A stretch of DNA of 64,000 nt from Argopecten irradians (GCF_041381155.1 NC_091135.1:3923620-3987619), one strand, 5' to 3'; positions 11,801-23,401 are shown, counted from the first letter of the stretch. Notes: generated by a model not told the origin, from the sequence alone. Numbers and translations are program-made.

Positions 11801-13591
11801 AAGACTCCATTTGGCTATCACATCCGCAACTAATTCAAAATAATTATCAAAATGCTGCTTTGTAAGTTATGAAGATTGGATGCCGCCACTGTGTGTTCTT
11901 AGTTGAAGTAAAGCTATCCACGTGACTCAATTGCACGTAGAAGTCAGGAGTTAAATTTACGGTTTTATAAAATCAATTTTTTTTCCCACCAAAATCGAAT
12001 GTCTTGATATAAATAACTTTAATAGTATTTTCTACTCACATTTCACACTCATCGTCGAGAGATATCACGAGATTATCGCCTTCGTAACGAGATCTGAACT
12101 CAGGACACGTGCGTTCGGGCTCAAATTGTTGGCAATGTGCGGTGGCAACGACTAGGATGATGTCTGAAACAGAAGGTATGGAATTGGCAAAAGGACGTAG
12201 AGGAATTTATAATGGTCAGAGGCGTCGGGTTTGAGTTTAGACTTAAATAGTTTGCAAAACATCAAGTGACTAATATCACAAAAGGACGGCATTTAAAAGG
12301 ATGCTTATACGCATCCTCAATACTCCAGGTGTTCCGATCACTTACGATCTCTACACCCCTGGACTATCTCATAGTAAAATTGAAGGCAGCTCAGCGGAAA
12401 ACATTTGACCAATCGCAGGCTAGCAAAGATTTCCTTTGAAGACTACATAGAGATCATAAGTGATCGGAACCCCTGGAATATCGAGGATGTCCTATACGAT
12501 GTTTATCATGTTCTGTATACATTTTTATGTAAGAGTCTCTCCCTGCATCATGACATAACAATGGTCCAGTAAAAATACGAAAAATAGAGGCCTAACCTCC
12601 AAATAGTTGTAACAGAATTTGTTTTCTACTTTTTGAGTCGGAGGTTCTTAACACGAAAAAGTCACCAAAATTTTATTGTTCGGAAAGTCTTTTTTTCAAC
12701 ACTCGGAGTCTGGAAAATCATTATGGCATTTTCTCTTCGGGTGTCTCTGGTGTGTGGGTTACCCCAAACGTAAATGAAGAGGTGTCCCGAAAGAAGCAAA
12801 ACAACTTTTCATTTCAGCCAGCCAATGAAATTGCAGCTCTCGCTCATGCATAATGCATTGCAAAAATTGCATAATTATTTTCTATTGTCCGATCTAGAAA
12901 ATTTGCGTGTTATTTTTGTTGAGACGGGATATTTTGATATAGTTGTCTCTTTTAGGTGAGAATAGCCTACATAGAAAATGAATTAATAACTATCTAAACA
13001 CTTGAGACGGTATTAAATGAATAATTCTTGCAAGACGTGGCATGCAATTTGGAGTTAAAAAAAGCATTGACAAAACCCAATAGACAAACTTTGAACATTC
13101 ATGTTATCTCTGCGACTCAAGTAAAATGTTTTACATGTAAAGTCTTTAATCCACAAATTGTATTTTAGAAGATTACACTAAAATAAGTATCAATGGTACA
13201 GTATTAATATTTCAACAATAGTTTTTTTTTCGCTGTTACAAAGACATAATTATGCAATTTTGATGTCGCCATACCTTTTTCCAATTCAATTAAAATTACA
13301 CTTGCAAATAACGCATAAAATGAAATTAAAAAAATACACAGATCAAGAGAGAAGGACTAAAATAATTGACGATTGAAGTAATATTCAATAAAAAGTTTTA
13401 TTACTTGTATTGCCATGATTTTGACAATTAAAACGTTAATTATGAGACACCATGCATTGGTTATATATATTTGGCTGATACAAATGTCTCAGAGCAAGCA
13501 CATTCCTTTTTGTCTATGTTGACAATGAAAATAGATAAAAGTATACCGTCCAGTACTTACAGATACATGTTGACTGTACAAAGGCATTCAT
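8756..13591 (-). CDS. Six-exon gene for a 171-residue predicted secreted protein, family unknown
   Basis: I assembled this from six minus-strand exons: 13591-13561, 12163-12040, 11628-11542, 11397-11245, 10267-10193 and 8801-8756. The coding lengths 31+124+87+153+75+46 sum to 516, which is 171 codons plus TAG. All five introns have GT donors and AG acceptors, and every phase agrees (1,2,2,2,2). The product starts MNAFVQSTC, followed by a hydrophobic run (IYIILVVATA), which reads as a signal peptide. The mature part has four cysteines (in ERTC, DDEC, GRMC and PNRC) and an Arg/Pro-rich C-terminal half. A TATA box lies 88 bp upstream of the ATG and a poly(A) signal lies downstream. I do not recognise the family. 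Structure is well supported and function is unknown; a secreted role is inferred from the N-terminus only. Confidence 0.8.
8818..9470. repeat. 64-bp tandem repeat, interrupted by a MITE
   Basis: Units read TGTGAAAGGTAAAGAACGATAA, then CTCGTACTTCC, then TCCTTAAGTTTCCATCCCGC. They start near 8821, 8885, 8949 and 9397. The third unit is split by the TTAA element at 8993-9349, which inserted at the TTAA present in intact units. The array lies in intron 5 of the secreted-protein gene. Confidence 0.85.
8993..9349 (+). mobile_element. 357-bp TTAA-flanked MITE, copy 1
   Basis: The terminal inverted repeat is AGATGCTCCACCG and continues imperfectly as CYGACAAA. The element is flanked by TTAA at 8989-8992 and 9350-9353. 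Its interior matches the copy at 10640-10995 in reverse. There is no coding capacity. A piggyBac-type origin is inferred from the TTAA duplication. Confidence 0.85.
10193..10267 (-). CDS. Secreted-protein gene, exon 5
   Basis: The acceptor TTTGTTTGGACAG precedes GGTACTGG; the donor is ATGAG|GTAAGT. In the phase set by exon 4 it reads VLAVRTFQSFVSAGEGARP. Another frame is also open and contains a cysteine, but it does not fit the exon 4 phase. Confidence 0.7.
10640..10995 (-). mobile_element. 356-bp TTAA-flanked MITE, copy 2 (inverted)
   Basis: It has the same terminal repeats as copy 1, with TTAA at 10636-10639 and 10996-10999. It is closely similar to copy 1 but inserted in the opposite orientation, about 1.3 kb away. 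It lies in intron 4 of the secreted-protein gene. Confidence 0.85.
11245..11397 (-). CDS. Secreted-protein gene, exon 4
   Basis: The acceptor is GTTAAACAG and the donor is CAGAA|GTAAGT. It is the largest exon, with GFHIPTVTYRRP, PGRMCPPYTVRYLGPRV and DTVPNRCQ. Two cysteines lie here. Both ends are phase 2. Confidence 0.8.
11542..11628 (-). CDS. Secreted-protein gene, exon 3
   Basis: The acceptor is AATTCTAG and the donor is GTCAG|GTAACT. It codes a Gly-rich stretch including AGLSGLVAGVPNTGSGMF, with no cysteine. Both ends are phase 2, so the exon could be skipped without changing frame. Confidence 0.75.
12040..12163 (-). CDS. Secreted-protein gene, exon 2
   Basis: The acceptor CTGTTTCAG precedes ACATCATCC; the donor is AAT|GTGAGT. 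It codes the end of the signal peptide (IILVVATAHC) and the acidic segment with two cysteines (ERTCPEF and DDECE). Confidence 0.75.
12313..12488. mobile_element. Foldback MITE of about 176 bp
   Basis: The left arm ATCCTCAATACTCCAGGTG-TTCCGATCACTTACGATCTCTAC is matched by an inverted right arm at 12444-12488 with several mismatches. The centre is about 90 bp. It lies in intron 1 of the secreted-protein gene. Confidence 0.7.
13561..13591 (-). CDS. Secreted-protein gene, exon 1
   Basis: The ATG at 13591-13589 begins MNAFVQSTCI. The donor is T|GTAAGTACT at 13560, phase 1. This exon codes the first half of the signal peptide. Confidence 0.75.
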
Positions 13592-13678
13592 GGCGCTGGT
13601 AGACAGTTCCTCTGTGTCGTTCCTGGCACTAGTGTATGTAGTATATGTCGGTATGGGTTGTCCTGGGGTTGATATCGG

Positions 13679-13686
13679 TATTTATA
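13679..13686 (-). promoter_or_regulatory. TATA box of the secreted-protein gene
   Basis: TATAAATA on the minus strand, in the context GGTCTATAAATACCG, lies 88 bp before the ATG at 13591. With the usual 25-30 bp spacing, transcription would start near 13650, leaving a 5' UTR of about 60 bases. Confidence 0.7.
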
Positions 13687-13699
13687 GACCCCTGCTAAT

Positions 13700-15979
13700 C
13701 ACTAACCCGACCCATACAGACATGTAACGTCAACAACATGACGCTGATGACGTCAAATGAGGCTCAGCGAATCAGATAGCAGTGGGCATGCATGTCTAGT
13801 ACTGGACAAACAAACAAGGGGCACCGACAGGAGATTTGAATAATACCTTAACTCAGCGAGCGAATTTTAAAAACTAACAAATAAGCAATAATTTATCGTG
13901 TAAATCATTATTACTGACTGTAATAAAAACAAATATGTGTCTTTTCTGTGCACGGGCTACCATTATAGAGAATATAAATATGTATTATATAGGTATAACT
14001 GACCCTCCACATATAGTTCGTCTGATTAATCTCTAAGTGTCAGAAAACGTCAGATGTAATGTCCAAATGTTCTGTCCATCACATTCAGGGGAACAATAAG
14101 GGGCTAGGAGCTTTATTAACGATGTTTTTCAAAATCTTTTCCTGACTCTTCTATAGTTTTTTTTATTGGTGTGTGGCTTTACAAAACGTAAATTATATTG
14201 TATTTAAATACTACACATTCCATTTCATCGCAGTAACTGAATGTCCTCTAAACTTTCTGGACGCCTCGTCCTCAGCCCTTCTCACTCAGCATGTTACTAG
14301 CGGCTACTCCAAGGTCAGTAACACACGCTTGGCATGTTGCGGACGTAATTACTTGCTAATTCTGGACATATTTGCGGTATGAAAAGTCGTGAAGAAGTTC
14401 GACAGGGCTGGTGGCGCGTACCAACTGTTGATTAATATAGCAAGCGGGATATGCACTTGTATACATTTGATTAATTAAAACGGTTTCATTGATGTTGTTT
14501 GTTTAATCTAAACAACTTGCATTTATTATATGACCATGCGGTGTGAAATACGGATTAAACTATACTATTAGTTCAAATGTCTAGTCGTGTGACTTTTAGA
14601 ATGAAAATAAAAATTATTTACAATGTGTACCATATATTGTCTTTTTTGTTCTATATCCAAAAATTCAGTTAACTATATAAAAGGAAATTTGATTTAGTTT
14701 TGATATAAATATCAATCGGATCCGAATCCTGACTCTAATTGTGAAAATCGTAAGAGGATTATAACTAGAGTGATCTATATGAATTCACTCAATTTTCCAA
14801 AAACGTTTAGTTATATAGATTTATGATCAAGAAAGCACCACCGTATTAATCATTGAGCAACTGCGATCCAAACTGTCCCTTGTCCCTTCTTTGTCAAACA
14901 TCACGCGGGACAACTCGAGCTCATTACTGAAGCCGTGGCACGATCATCAGCGCCTGTCCTGTAAGAGTTACCTCCCGTCGTTCAATCAGAACACCAGCTT
15001 AGTAAGTTATGGTTTTTTTAGAAGTGATTTTTTTTTTTATCTTTATAACGTCTCAAGTCCGAGTGAGATGCATGATATTGAATGGTTGGCCAATGCCATA
15101 CAGTAAGTATGTACAATTCTAGTTGCAAGCTTTGTTACAAACCCACTTGGAAAATTAACGCATTTTGAAAAATTATTTCAAAGTGCGTTAAATATGGTGT
15201 AGGTTCAACGCACTTTGAAAAAATACTTTATTTTTCATTTTACGTTAATATGGTACATATCGACGCACTTTGAATAAAAAAGTTGTTACGAATGAAACAA
15301 CTATCATTACTTGAGTACTGTGTAAAGTTTAGAAACATTTACTAATATAGATAATATTTTTACAAATGCCTTTTATGCTTCAGATTCATATGATAGAAAT
15401 TAAATATTATTAAAATTATAGTAACATGTAATTTCATCTTCTATTCACATTATCTTTAAATCATGAGTATATACTATTTGTTAATTATTTAGATTTATTG
15501 AAGTTATTGTTGTGATATAGGACCCAGAGCGTAGACTCAGCTCATTAGTAAGGATTTTATTATGCGGTTTACATAATATAAAACGAATCAAAGATCATTA
15601 TTTTTATATTAGATTTAATTTTTTTGCCATTTTTTATATGGTTTAAACAATATTTTATTCAATTCAATAACGATACAGTACAATATTCATATCAAAAAGG
15701 TTGGATACAGAAACAAGTACAATGTACTTATATTAATCCGTCTCCATATATATATAACTCATAAGCAATAGGACAGTACTGATGTCAGAATTTTCAGTGG
15801 TATTTATACAATGATTCGGTAGGGAAAGGGAAGGGTGCAGGGATTGAGTAGAGAAAAATGGTGTTTATTTTTCAACCATACAAAACCAGAGATTTGTTGA
15901 TAAATCGGCCTTAGTTTGATCATTAGTAAAACTAACACGGGTCATGATAATATACCCAATATACGAAAAAGATCAGATT
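13700..15979. other. Intergenic sequence with a small hairpin repeat
   Basis: The words AACGCATTTTGAAA and TTTCAAAGTGCGTT at 15157-15190 form an inverted repeat. Further copies of AACGCACTTTGAA or CGACGCACTTTGAA occur at about 15209 and 15260. Nothing else was recognised on either strand. Confidence 0.45.
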
Positions 15980-16577
15980 GGTTTTAAGATGGACAGTAGA
16001 GTAGTACTGATGGATATATATGTATTTATATCAACTTGAAACGGTTTGAGCGACTGATGAAATTTTGAACCGTATCAAAAATATTTACATTGTAATGATC
16101 GGGCATATTAGGGTTACCATAGAGTAAAGTGTTAATACCATAGTCATGGGTAAAACATACCATTCTTGTTTGTTGGTAATTTAGACAATGGAGAAGGAAA
16201 TGTTCAGAAGTTTCGTCCGATTGGTTACAGGAGCAGCGAGGACTAACTACAAGATTACAATGATATAGATGAGAGTGTAGAGAACTACAATGCATTCTAA
16301 GACGGGAGTGGTGAATCTGGCCGTGCCTTGTTTTTCAATGATAATAGTAGAGAGAGACAGCTAGGATATCAGTGTTAAGGAAGTTTTTGAGACAGGTAAT
16401 AGATGGATTAAATTTTATAATGTCCGGAAGCGAGTTCCATAGGTCCACAGAAGAAGTTAGAAAGGAGTCTTTGTAAAGGTTAGTGCGGCATGGAGGTTGA
16501 TAGAAAGAATCGGTTTCCCTTGTGTTGTATGAGTGAATATTACGATAACGAGCTGAGAGCATGTTAGTTAGGTATTA
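15980..16577 (-). pseudogene. LINE reverse-transcriptase C-terminal remnant
   Basis: The frame at 16562-16335 reads NLYKDSFLTSSVDLWNSLPD, a block typical of the region after the RT domain in non-LTR retrotransposons. The frame at 16295-16026 continues with RMHCSSLHSHLYHCN and a cysteine/histidine block (CSCNQSDETSEHFLLHC). One frame change and a stop lie between them near 16330. The 5' part is missing; homology ends at the poly-G run at 16579. It is a dead 5'-truncated copy. Confidence 0.8.
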
Positions 16578-16578
16578 A

Positions 16579-16594
16579 GGGGGGGGGGGGGGGG
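16579..16594. repeat. Poly-G run of 16
   Basis: A G homopolymer at the truncated end of the LINE remnant. Its length is likely to be unreliable in an assembly. Confidence 0.9.
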
Positions 16595-16716
16595 CACTGA
16601 CCATGAACAATCTGATGGAATTGAATGATTTAGTGTTTTCACCTTCTATTCATAAGTGTATCTAATCCAGATTCTGTATAAAGACAATCATGCATGGCTA
16701 GTGAGTTAGGTGACAC

Positions 16717-16940
16717 TTTGGTGTGTCTCGGCCAGGGGACAGAACCCGGAGCCTACCTCACGGGGTCGACCGCTCAACAGAAGACGAAAAGTGAGGTGGT
16801 GTCAAGGGAGACGTTGGAAAAAAGAAAGTCAGTTATGAAGACAAGATAAGATAATATCCTAAATAGTAGTGTTTTACGATCATGTATTAGGTGAAGCAAA
16901 TACAATGCTATTTTTAACGCCCTACCTGCGTGGTCAGTTA
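16717..16940 (-). mobile_element. Fragment of dispersed retroposon family F1
   Basis: The stretch from TGTGTCTCGGCCAGGGGAC to AACGCCCTACCTGCG matches the 5'-head half of the full copy at 49803-50331. The 3' tail half is absent. Confidence 0.75.
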
Positions 16941-17649
16941 AATCATATTAACAGTTTGTACTTCACCAGGAGTAAAAACTTCCTTTGTTTGTGTATTGAA
17001 ATGATTAAATTCTATGTTAATGTTCATTTGATATGATATAAATATGAATTTCGAGTCGATAATTGTTTTATTATGAATACACATGTACACGACATTTACG
17101 TAATATATCAAACATTCTCCCTTATGTAAAGTATGGACGCTGATATTCTATACAGTGAAAGTTGAAGAATTTCGAAGAGGAAACTGAAGCCTGCAAATAT
17201 GAAACGGAAATGTACACACAATAATTTACATGATCAAGTTAATTGTCGGATACCTGCTCCTTTCCATTACCTCTTGATGAATAATGAACGGACGTACCAA
17301 TAGATTATCTTGACGTCATGAAATTCGAAATGTCCCTTTTCGCCATATTTGGGTACGTCCTGGGTCTATTAAAATATTTTGTCAACTTCAAAAGTGATTG
17401 TGATGTGACGTCATACAACATGACGTCACAATGTATTTCTATATTTTTATGTTATAAGATCTATACGTTCTAATATCTTATATCAATCTGAGATGAAGGC
17501 ACAATGCACAGTTAAGTTTTTCTTGTGGCTATCGTGTTTAATCAAGAAGGAAAAAAGTGAAGTTTAAGCCAATCAGAAATAAATAAAAACACATAATTAT
17601 GTATCTATGTATATACAAATCTTCACCATTTACATTTCGTGTCATTATG

Positions 17650-17805
17650 CTAACGGGATTCGGACTCGCGACCCACCTTTGGGCCGCGAGTTCGAATCCC
17701 ACGTGGGGCAGTTGCAAGGTACTGACTATTGGTCGGTGGTTTTCCTTCGGATACTCCGTCTTTCCTCCACCAACAGACCTGGCCCGTGTGATAATGCACT
17801 CTTGT
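17650..17805 (+). mobile_element. tRNA-SINE fragment
   Basis: GCGAGTTCGAATCCCACGTGG (17686 onward) is an intact B box, followed by the GTTGCAAGGTACTGAC and TCCGTCTTTCCTCCACC body shared with the SINE at 8070. The A-box head and the 3' tail are missing, so it is a truncated copy. Confidence 0.75.
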
Positions 17806-17889
17806 TAAATTTTACGTTATTGTGTGGAATTGTATTCAAAATATAGTCATCCTGTAGATGTAATTACATGTCATCTATACAAAACATCC

Positions 17890-18109
17890 TATTTAGGAAG
17901 CTTCCCTTTATGAGCGTTCGCCCCTGTGAGAAAGGCTCTGGGTTCTGTCCACTGGCCGAGACACAAAAGTCTTAAAGGGACATGAACCTAAATAAACCAT
18001 GTAAATTTGAGTAAAATACATATTTACGACGTGTCAGTACCTTACTAAGTAATATATCTCAGTTATTGTGCAAATGTGTCAAATGAAATAATTATAATGG
18101 AAATTCCAT
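17890..18109. other. Intergenic sequence with an F1 scrap
   Basis: GGTTCTGTCCACTGGCCGAG at 17941-17960 is an inverted scrap of family F1. The rest up to the LTR is unassigned. Confidence 0.5.
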
Positions 18110-18256
18110 CGCCAATATTAGGCTAAACGTTGGAAGACAAATCACAACACAAACGCAGACTGTAAAGCTTGTAATGACGTCATCAAGGCGAGCGTAATAT
18201 AAGGAACCAATTCCGGATAATGCCGGATCCGGAATTTACTAACAATATACTGGCGC
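18110..18256 (-). repeat. 3' LTR, 147 bp
   Basis: It matches 23550-23695 with only one visible one-base difference (ATGCCGG versus ATGCGG). The ends are CGCCAATATT and ATATACTGGCGC, a short imperfect inverted pair, not TG...CA. Confidence 0.85.
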
Positions 18257-18276
18257 TACCGCTTTTTTCTTTCAAA
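18257..18276 (-). other. Polypurine tract of the LTR element
   Basis: The minus strand reads GAAAGAAAAAAGCGG directly before the 3' LTR, the expected place for the plus-strand primer. Confidence 0.7.
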
Positions 18277-18581
18277 GAGAGAACATCAATTATAGTATAT
18301 ACTTTTAAACATGAGCACACTCATTGGGTAGACTGCCCTCGTGCGTGTAAGGGGATTATTCTGCCCCGGTTATTTTCACAAAAAATACACACTTAACATA
18401 TTCAAAAGATCATTAGAGTTCAAAGTTACATCCGATAATTGGACAAGGAAAAGTTATTACAAAGCTACCTATTTGGCACTTAGAAAAATAAGAAACAATT
18501 AAAAGGCGTTGGAAAAACATTACTGGTACATGGTCACTAGTCACTCCATAACTAACACGTTCAATCAAAAAGGTTCACTTA

Positions 18582-18932
18582 TTAATCAGTCACATAGTCA
18601 TCCAGATACTTGGGACGTTGGATTTCCCGGCGAGGCCTGTTGGTTACGATCGGGGTTGTGAAAGTTTCTTGTCCATCGTTAAGGGTCGACTGAGGGTTGA
18701 ATTCATGCGCTGGTATCTCCGATATGACGCTAGGAATTTCGGGTAGTGGTTGTGGTTGTGGAGTTTCTAGCGGTTGCTCATTTTCGCGAAATGTCATCGG
18801 TCTGTTTCCAATACTAGTTGGCAATGTTTCATTACACGAGTCCGACTCGTCCTCATCGTTGAGCACAGAATTGTCAGACGCGAGAGTTTCTCTTTCCGTT
18901 CTTGTCAAAGTGGTGGAAGGAACCTTAAACAA
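18582..18932 (-). CDS. C-terminal tail of the retrotransposon polyprotein
   Basis: A frame rich in Asp, Glu, Pro and Gln that ends [18 protein letters not shown]. It continues the integrase protein after a change of frame near 18940. Such low-complexity tails after integrase are common in Gypsy elements. It has no independent function that I recognise. Confidence 0.6.
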   Translation of the reverse strand: MFKVPSTTLTRTERETLASDNSVLNDEDESDSCNETLPTSIGNRPMTFRENEQPLETPQPQPLPEIPSVISEIPAHEFNPQSTLNDGQETFTTPIVTNRPRREIQRPKYLDDYVTD

Positions 18933-20041
18933 GTCAGAATCCTCACGCTGTATGGCGATTTACGGAGTTGAGATCCTGCAAACTTACAAATGTTACGCCA
19001 CTGACCGTCACAAGATACAACGATATATCTGTCCCTTCCGTAGAACTTATTACGGTCGTCGTTCACGTACACGATGTCTCCAACGCGACTTTGCGGAGGC
19101 GTAGGCAGACAGTTGGACGGTGATTTCGATTTCTCACTATAAGGATGGTTTGCGGTTTTGAGATCGTGTTGACGCGAAATCAATTGCTGGTCGTCAACTG
19201 GGATTTGATGGTGAGTGAACTGATCTCGTTGAGTCCACATTTCACGAGCGGATAACCCTCGGTTTCGAAAGCGCGTGTTCATCCGGGACACAGCGAGTCC
19301 TAAGAGGAGAGGTGTTACTGCTCTGCACGTAGGGTCTTGTCGTAGGATTTCGTCCTCCAATTCCTGGATCGCGCGTTCGGCAACAGGATTTTTGTTTGGG
19401 TTTTTGACACGGCCGATTTCAATCCTCAATCGGTGTTTAGACAAGTCCTTGTCGTTCACGAGAGCGGAAAACCCAGGCGCGCCATCTGTTCGAATAACGG
19501 AGAATGGGCCGTCTAACGGATGCATTTCCGAGCACAAGTACATCAGACCGTCACGAAGAGATTCGCGTCGTTCGTTTTCCAATATTATCGCGGCAGTGAA
19601 CGATGTGACGTACTCGCGAACCACGAGAATAGGTTGGCGTTCGCGTTTCATAACATCCGCCGCAAACATCAGACCGATTTTTGCTGGGGGATCCCCAGTG
19701 CTTTGCACCCGAGTGTGACGCTGAATTTTGCTGAGTGACGCACATTGATGACATCCGGATGTTGTTCGTTCAACTGCCTTGTCCATGTCGAGGGCGAAGA
19801 AATAGCGATGTACAACGGCTTTGAGTTGATGAGTTGACGGGTGGTCCAATTTGATATGGAGCGACGTCAGAAGACCTTCCAATACGTTGCGCGGAATGAT
19901 TATTCGTTCACGCTGTGGTTCAAACGGGATATCTTTCTTCACAACCAAAAGTCCGTCTTGTGCAATTGAGGCAGATTGTAGATAACGTTTGACGTCCTTG
20001 ATATTTGTGAGTTTTTTCGACGGCCGTGTCCCTTGTTTCAA
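18905..20041 (-). CDS. Integrase of the LTR retrotransposon
   Basis: The N-terminal zinc-binding module is visible as the histidines in LDHPSTHQL and the pair CHQC (about residues 60-100). The catalytic core shows Asp in FAADVM, Asp in RTDGAPGF and Glu in [10 protein letters not shown], the D,D,E set. Integrase inserts the element DNA into chromosomes. The frame differs from the RT frame; the two meet at 20038-20041, so one small indel separates them. The listed start is only the frame edge, not a true start codon. Confidence 0.85.
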   Translation of the reverse strand: MKQGTRPSKKLTNIKDVKRYLQSASIAQDGLLVVKKDIPFEPQRERIIIPRNVLEGLLTSLHIKLDHPSTHQLKAVVHRYFFALDMDKAVERTTSGCHQCASLSKIQRHTRVQSTGDPPAKIGLMFAADVMKRERQPILVVREYVTSFTAAIILENERRESLRDGLMYLCSEMHPLDGPFSVIRTDGAPGFSALVNDKDLSKHRLRIEIGRVKNPNKNPVAERAIQELEDEILRQDPTCRAVTPLLLGLAVSRMNTRFRNRGLSAREMWTQRDQFTHHQIPVDDQQLISRQHDLKTANHPYSEKSKSPSNCLPTPPQSRVGDIVYVNDDRNKFYGRDRYIVVSCDGQWRNICKFAGSQLRKSPYSVRILTCLRFLPPL

Positions 20042-21480
20042 GTGGGCAGGTCAGAGAATTCACTCTGAATAGATATCCACGCAGGTCTGCTTATGTACGG
20101 CAGCTTCACCGAGTCGTTCAACACATCTTCTGTGGTAATGTGGCGTACCACAGAGCTTTCGATGTACCGAATGAACGAACAAACTTGACAGTTGGGCTCT
20201 TCACACTCTGCGGCATTCCGGCTAGAAAAGTCCGACGGTAAGATAGCAGCACCGGCGACATGTCTGATAGAAATTTGATATCGACTAGCGGTAGCCAAAA
20301 ATGTGGAGACACGCGGGCTAGCCGAGAACTCGCCCCTACACAGTTTTTCGTAAGCTTCCACACATGGTTTACTGTCTGTTAACACGCAAGCCGAAGCCGT
20401 AGACTGGATAATATAAGGGCTGAAGTGTTTTATAGCGGAAGCAATCGAAAGGGCTTCAATTTCACAGGGAATCCATAGACTCTGATTCTGTCGCAGTTTG
20501 GCACTGAAGAAGCCGGCAAGCAGTAGTTTATTACCGCGCGCGATGTACAAAGTCGCTCCCAGACCTTTACACTTGACTGCACCGTCGGTGACTATCCACA
20601 ATTGGTCGTTTGATCGCGGTAATGTTATGGACTTGTTGGTGCTCAAAGCGGTCTGAGCTTTACGGAAAGACGACAACAGTTCATCGGACCATAATATTTT
20701 GTCTTTCGACTCCCTTCCAGCAGTAGCGCTATCGAGTGGCGATATTAAAGACGAACAGCTTTTTATGACGCGTGCGAGTACCTTATAGGCTCCAACGAAA
20801 GAACGCAGACCAGTGACTGTTGTCGGTGGTTCACACGAGGCGAGTGCGGCGATTCGGTGTGCCGATGCTCTGGGCGTTCCTTGACGCCAAATCCATCCGA
20901 GGATTGTGACTTCCTTTGGTGCAATTACGGTTTTGGTCGAGGAGAGATTCAAGCCAGACTTTTGTAAGGCATCCAGTAATCGACCGAAGTTTGATAGCAA
21001 TTCCTCTTCCGAGTTTCCCCCGCAATAGAGATCGTCTGCTACTTTCGCAACGATTCCTTCCTGAACGAGATGACCGAGAACACGGCATGTCAATTCCTCC
21101 AAAGCCGTTTCAGAACCGGGCATACCCATGGCAGACCGGGCATAAACGCGGACGCCTCGAAACGGAGTCACTACACCACAGTACTTCATAGAGTTTTTAT
21201 CAAGCGGGATCTGGTAAAACGATTTTGTCAGATCTGTGACGGCGATGTAATTCCATTGTGCGATCTGTCTCAACGTGGAGTCCACATCGGGCATGAGCGA
21301 TGGTTGGGGTTTACTGTACCGTCCTACGTCGGCGAACGCGGTAACTAACCGAAAGCCACCGTTAGGCTTTTTTACGAGGAAGGATGGATTCACATACTCT
21401 ACATTTACGCTCACATCCTCGGGGCGACGAAAAACGCCCAGACCCTCGAGCTCGTCAAACTTATTTTGAAGTTCATCCAA
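20038..21480 (-). CDS. Reverse transcriptase-RNase H of the LTR retrotransposon
   Basis: RT motifs in order are [28 protein letters not shown] and the catalytic VADDLYCGG (about residue 145), with Asp-Asp retained. From about residue 300 an RNase H domain follows: VTDGAVK (Asp), CEIEAL (Glu), LTDSKP (Asp) and ILPSDFSSR (Asp). The true frame extends a little upstream of the first Met. A deletion near 21500-21520 seems to have removed the linker before RT and caused the frame change from the protease frame. The VADD motif in place of the usual Y-x-DD is notable. Confidence 0.85.
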   Translation of the reverse strand: MDELQNKFDELEGLGVFRRPEDVSVNVEYVNPSFLVKKPNGGFRLVTAFADVGRYSKPQPSLMPDVDSTLRQIAQWNYIAVTDLTKSFYQIPLDKNSMKYCGVVTPFRGVRVYARSAMGMPGSETALEELTCRVLGHLVQEGIVAKVADDLYCGGNSEEELLSNFGRLLDALQKSGLNLSSTKTVIAPKEVTILGWIWRQGTPRASAHRIAALASCEPPTTVTGLRSFVGAYKVLARVIKSCSSLISPLDSATAGRESKDKILWSDELLSSFRKAQTALSTNKSITLPRSNDQLWIVTDGAVKCKGLGATLYIARGNKLLLAGFFSAKLRQNQSLWIPCEIEALSIASAIKHFSPYIIQSTASACVLTDSKPCVEAYEKLCRGEFSASPRVSTFLATASRYQISIRHVAGAAILPSDFSSRNAAECEEPNCQVCSFIRYIESSVVRHITTEDVLNDSVKLPYISRPAWISIQSEFSDLPT

Positions 21481-22535
21481 CTGGTGTTTACTATATTGGG
21501 GCAGTCTTCCGTAGCCTTCAATGGACCAACAGCGCCGTTATAACCAGAGAAGGTAGGGTTGAAGACACTATCGTGTTGACCTAACAAGTCTTGAAAGCGG
21601 GATTTCACATCTCCAGACAGAATATTATCAGGGTCTAGGTTTACACTGTCAGAATACCTAACGTTTCCGGCTTTTTGAGTTTGAGTTTTGGTTGACATGT
21701 TCATATCACTTAACGGTGGGAGCGGTTCGGGGCAAAATGTCGATCGGATTTTGCACAGGTGCTCGTTTCGTTTAACAGTTTGAGGTTCAGTAGTAAGGTT
21801 GGGTATTCTGATTGTCCCTGCCACGCTAGATACAAGAGACGGTGGCGGCCAGGAAAACGGTTCATTAGTCGTGGGGTGAGGCTCTATAGAGAAAGTTTCA
21901 TCAGAAGGCGCAACATCGTCAGGGAGTTTCACTTCAAGGAATTCGCCCGGCCATACAGTGGTTGTTGTGGCGACCGGAGCACGAAGAACTTGTGCACGCT
22001 GTACGATGTGTTGGTTTGATCCTCGTAGCTGGGAACCATACGTGAACGCGTAGTTATCGCCTATGACTACTTCATGTCGAGATGGTCGGATAGAGATGTC
22101 GTTTTTCTCCATAAACGGGATACCCGCGAGAACATCTGTCGCGATATTGTCCACAACAAGACCTTCGAAAAACAAATCATGACCATTGTGATGAAATGAG
22201 AAGCGCGTTTCACCGATAACGTGTAATGCGGAGATACCGTCAGCCTGACTCACGACATGTGATGACTTGTTTACATGTACGCCTAACTTAGTAGTTATTG
22301 ACGAATGAATCATGTTGCCTGTCGCGCCGCTGTCAATCGTTAAACGAACTGTGTGATATCCATAAAAGGCATCGAGATACGGTGATTGGCGGATTTGTAC
22401 CCTATTCACACTAACTTCGACACGCGCGGTATTGGAAGAATCGGAGTCTTCTTCGTCACTGGGTGCAGCATCCGAATTCATAACACATCGCGCTTTAGCG
22501 AGGTATTTTCGATCATTCAAGGGAAAAATGTACAT
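21411..22535 (-). CDS. Protease region of the retrotransposon polyprotein
   Basis: The retropepsin active site reads [12 protein letters not shown], with the partner motif [10 protein letters not shown] further on. Acidic low-complexity sequence precedes it (DEEDSDS). It begins 18 bases inside the end of gag in the -1 frame. The C-terminal end of the open frame is out-of-frame sequence past the deletion near 21510. Confidence 0.8.
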   Translation of the reverse strand: MYIFPLNDRKYLAKARCVMNSDAAPSDEEDSDSSNTARVEVSVNRVQIRQSPYLDAFYGYHTVRLTIDSGATGNMIHSSITTKLGVHVNKSSHVVSQADGISALHVIGETRFSFHHNGHDLFFEGLVVDNIATDVLAGIPFMEKNDISIRPSRHEVVIGDNYAFTYGSQLRGSNQHIVQRAQVLRAPVATTTTVWPGEFLEVKLPDDVAPSDETFSIEPHPTTNEPFSWPPPSLVSSVAGTIRIPNLTTEPQTVKRNEHLCKIRSTFCPEPLPPLSDMNMSTKTQTQKAGNVRYSDSVNLDPDNILSGDVKSRFQDLLGQHDSVFNPTFSGYNGAVGPLKATEDCPNIVNTSWMNFKISLTSSRVWAFFVAPRM

Positions 22536-23401
22536 TTACTGAGGAAGTGTGTGCTTGGCCGGCCTGCTTCCTTACAGAGGGGGCACGATTTCGATGAAAC
22601 GGTAGCGCGTGGACGCGGGGTGGGCTTGGGCGGAAACGCGAGACCTTGAGATCGAGTGTTCGATATCGCTGCTCTCATCACTTTGGCATCGTCGCTAGCT
22701 CTTATTTCATCTAACAATGAATCTAAAGCCTGCGATATTTCCGGCTTAATTGATGCAAGAGTTCGTGTTCTCAATTCGGTACCGTACCGCTGTTTAACAA
22801 GACGAGGAAGTTCAGGGTTTATTAGGCGAAGCCATGTTAAGACTGCTATGTTTTCAATGGTGGGAGACAGTTCTTCATCGTCAGCGATTTCTTGTCCGTG
22901 ATGAGTGATTCCCATGTCGCGACGAAGTAAATTATCCTCAATAAACGCCGTTATTCTCTGAAACAGGTCTTCCGGCCTTTCATTAGCTTCGAGTGTTATT
23001 GACGCGAAATCGATAAAGTGAGCCCCGGTCGATTGAAATCCGAAGTGCAAGCGAATTGTCTGCCAGATTGACGGGAGAGAAATTGAGTTCTTCACTATGG
23101 TACTTCGTGAAATTATAGGACAAAAGTTCGCGATTTGACCCAACATCATTTCAAGTGCACTGACTTTCTGTGCACGTGTTTTCCTCCGTGCCTGGGGGAC
23201 ATTATTATCGTCGTCAACAAAACCTCTATGAGGAGTGTCTCTGGTCTTTTTCTCCCATTGCACGCCTTCAACAAGAAATGGGGCGAAATTGGCATCGAGT
23301 GACAACGTGTACACCAGGTTTTGCCTCCAATTTTCAAAAGAGTTTATTGTCTCCACTTTACTCAGACACCACTGTTTTGGTGCTCTATTTTGGTTCGCCA
23401 T
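22517..23401 (-). CDS. Gag of the LTR retrotransposon
   Basis: It begins ATG at 23401 ([11 protein letters not shown]), about 150 bases after the 5' LTR, and runs 294 codons. The C-terminus has one Cys/His knuckle, [18 protein letters not shown] (spacing C-2-C-9-H-4-C), which would bind element RNA. The stop comes 3 codons after the knuckle, next to a TTTTT run where the -1 frame enters the protease region. Confidence 0.8.
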   Translation of the reverse strand: MANQNRAPKQWCLSKVETINSFENWRQNLVYTLSLDANFAPFLVEGVQWEKKTRDTPHRGFVDDDNNVPQARRKTRAQKVSALEMMLGQIANFCPIISRSTIVKNSISLPSIWQTIRLHFGFQSTGAHFIDFASITLEANERPEDLFQRITAFIEDNLLRRDMGITHHGQEIADDEELSPTIENIAVLTWLRLINPELPRLVKQRYGTELRTRTLASIKPEISQALDSLLDEIRASDDAKVMRAAISNTRSQGLAFPPKPTPRPRATVSSKSCPLCKEAGRPSTHFLSKCTFFP

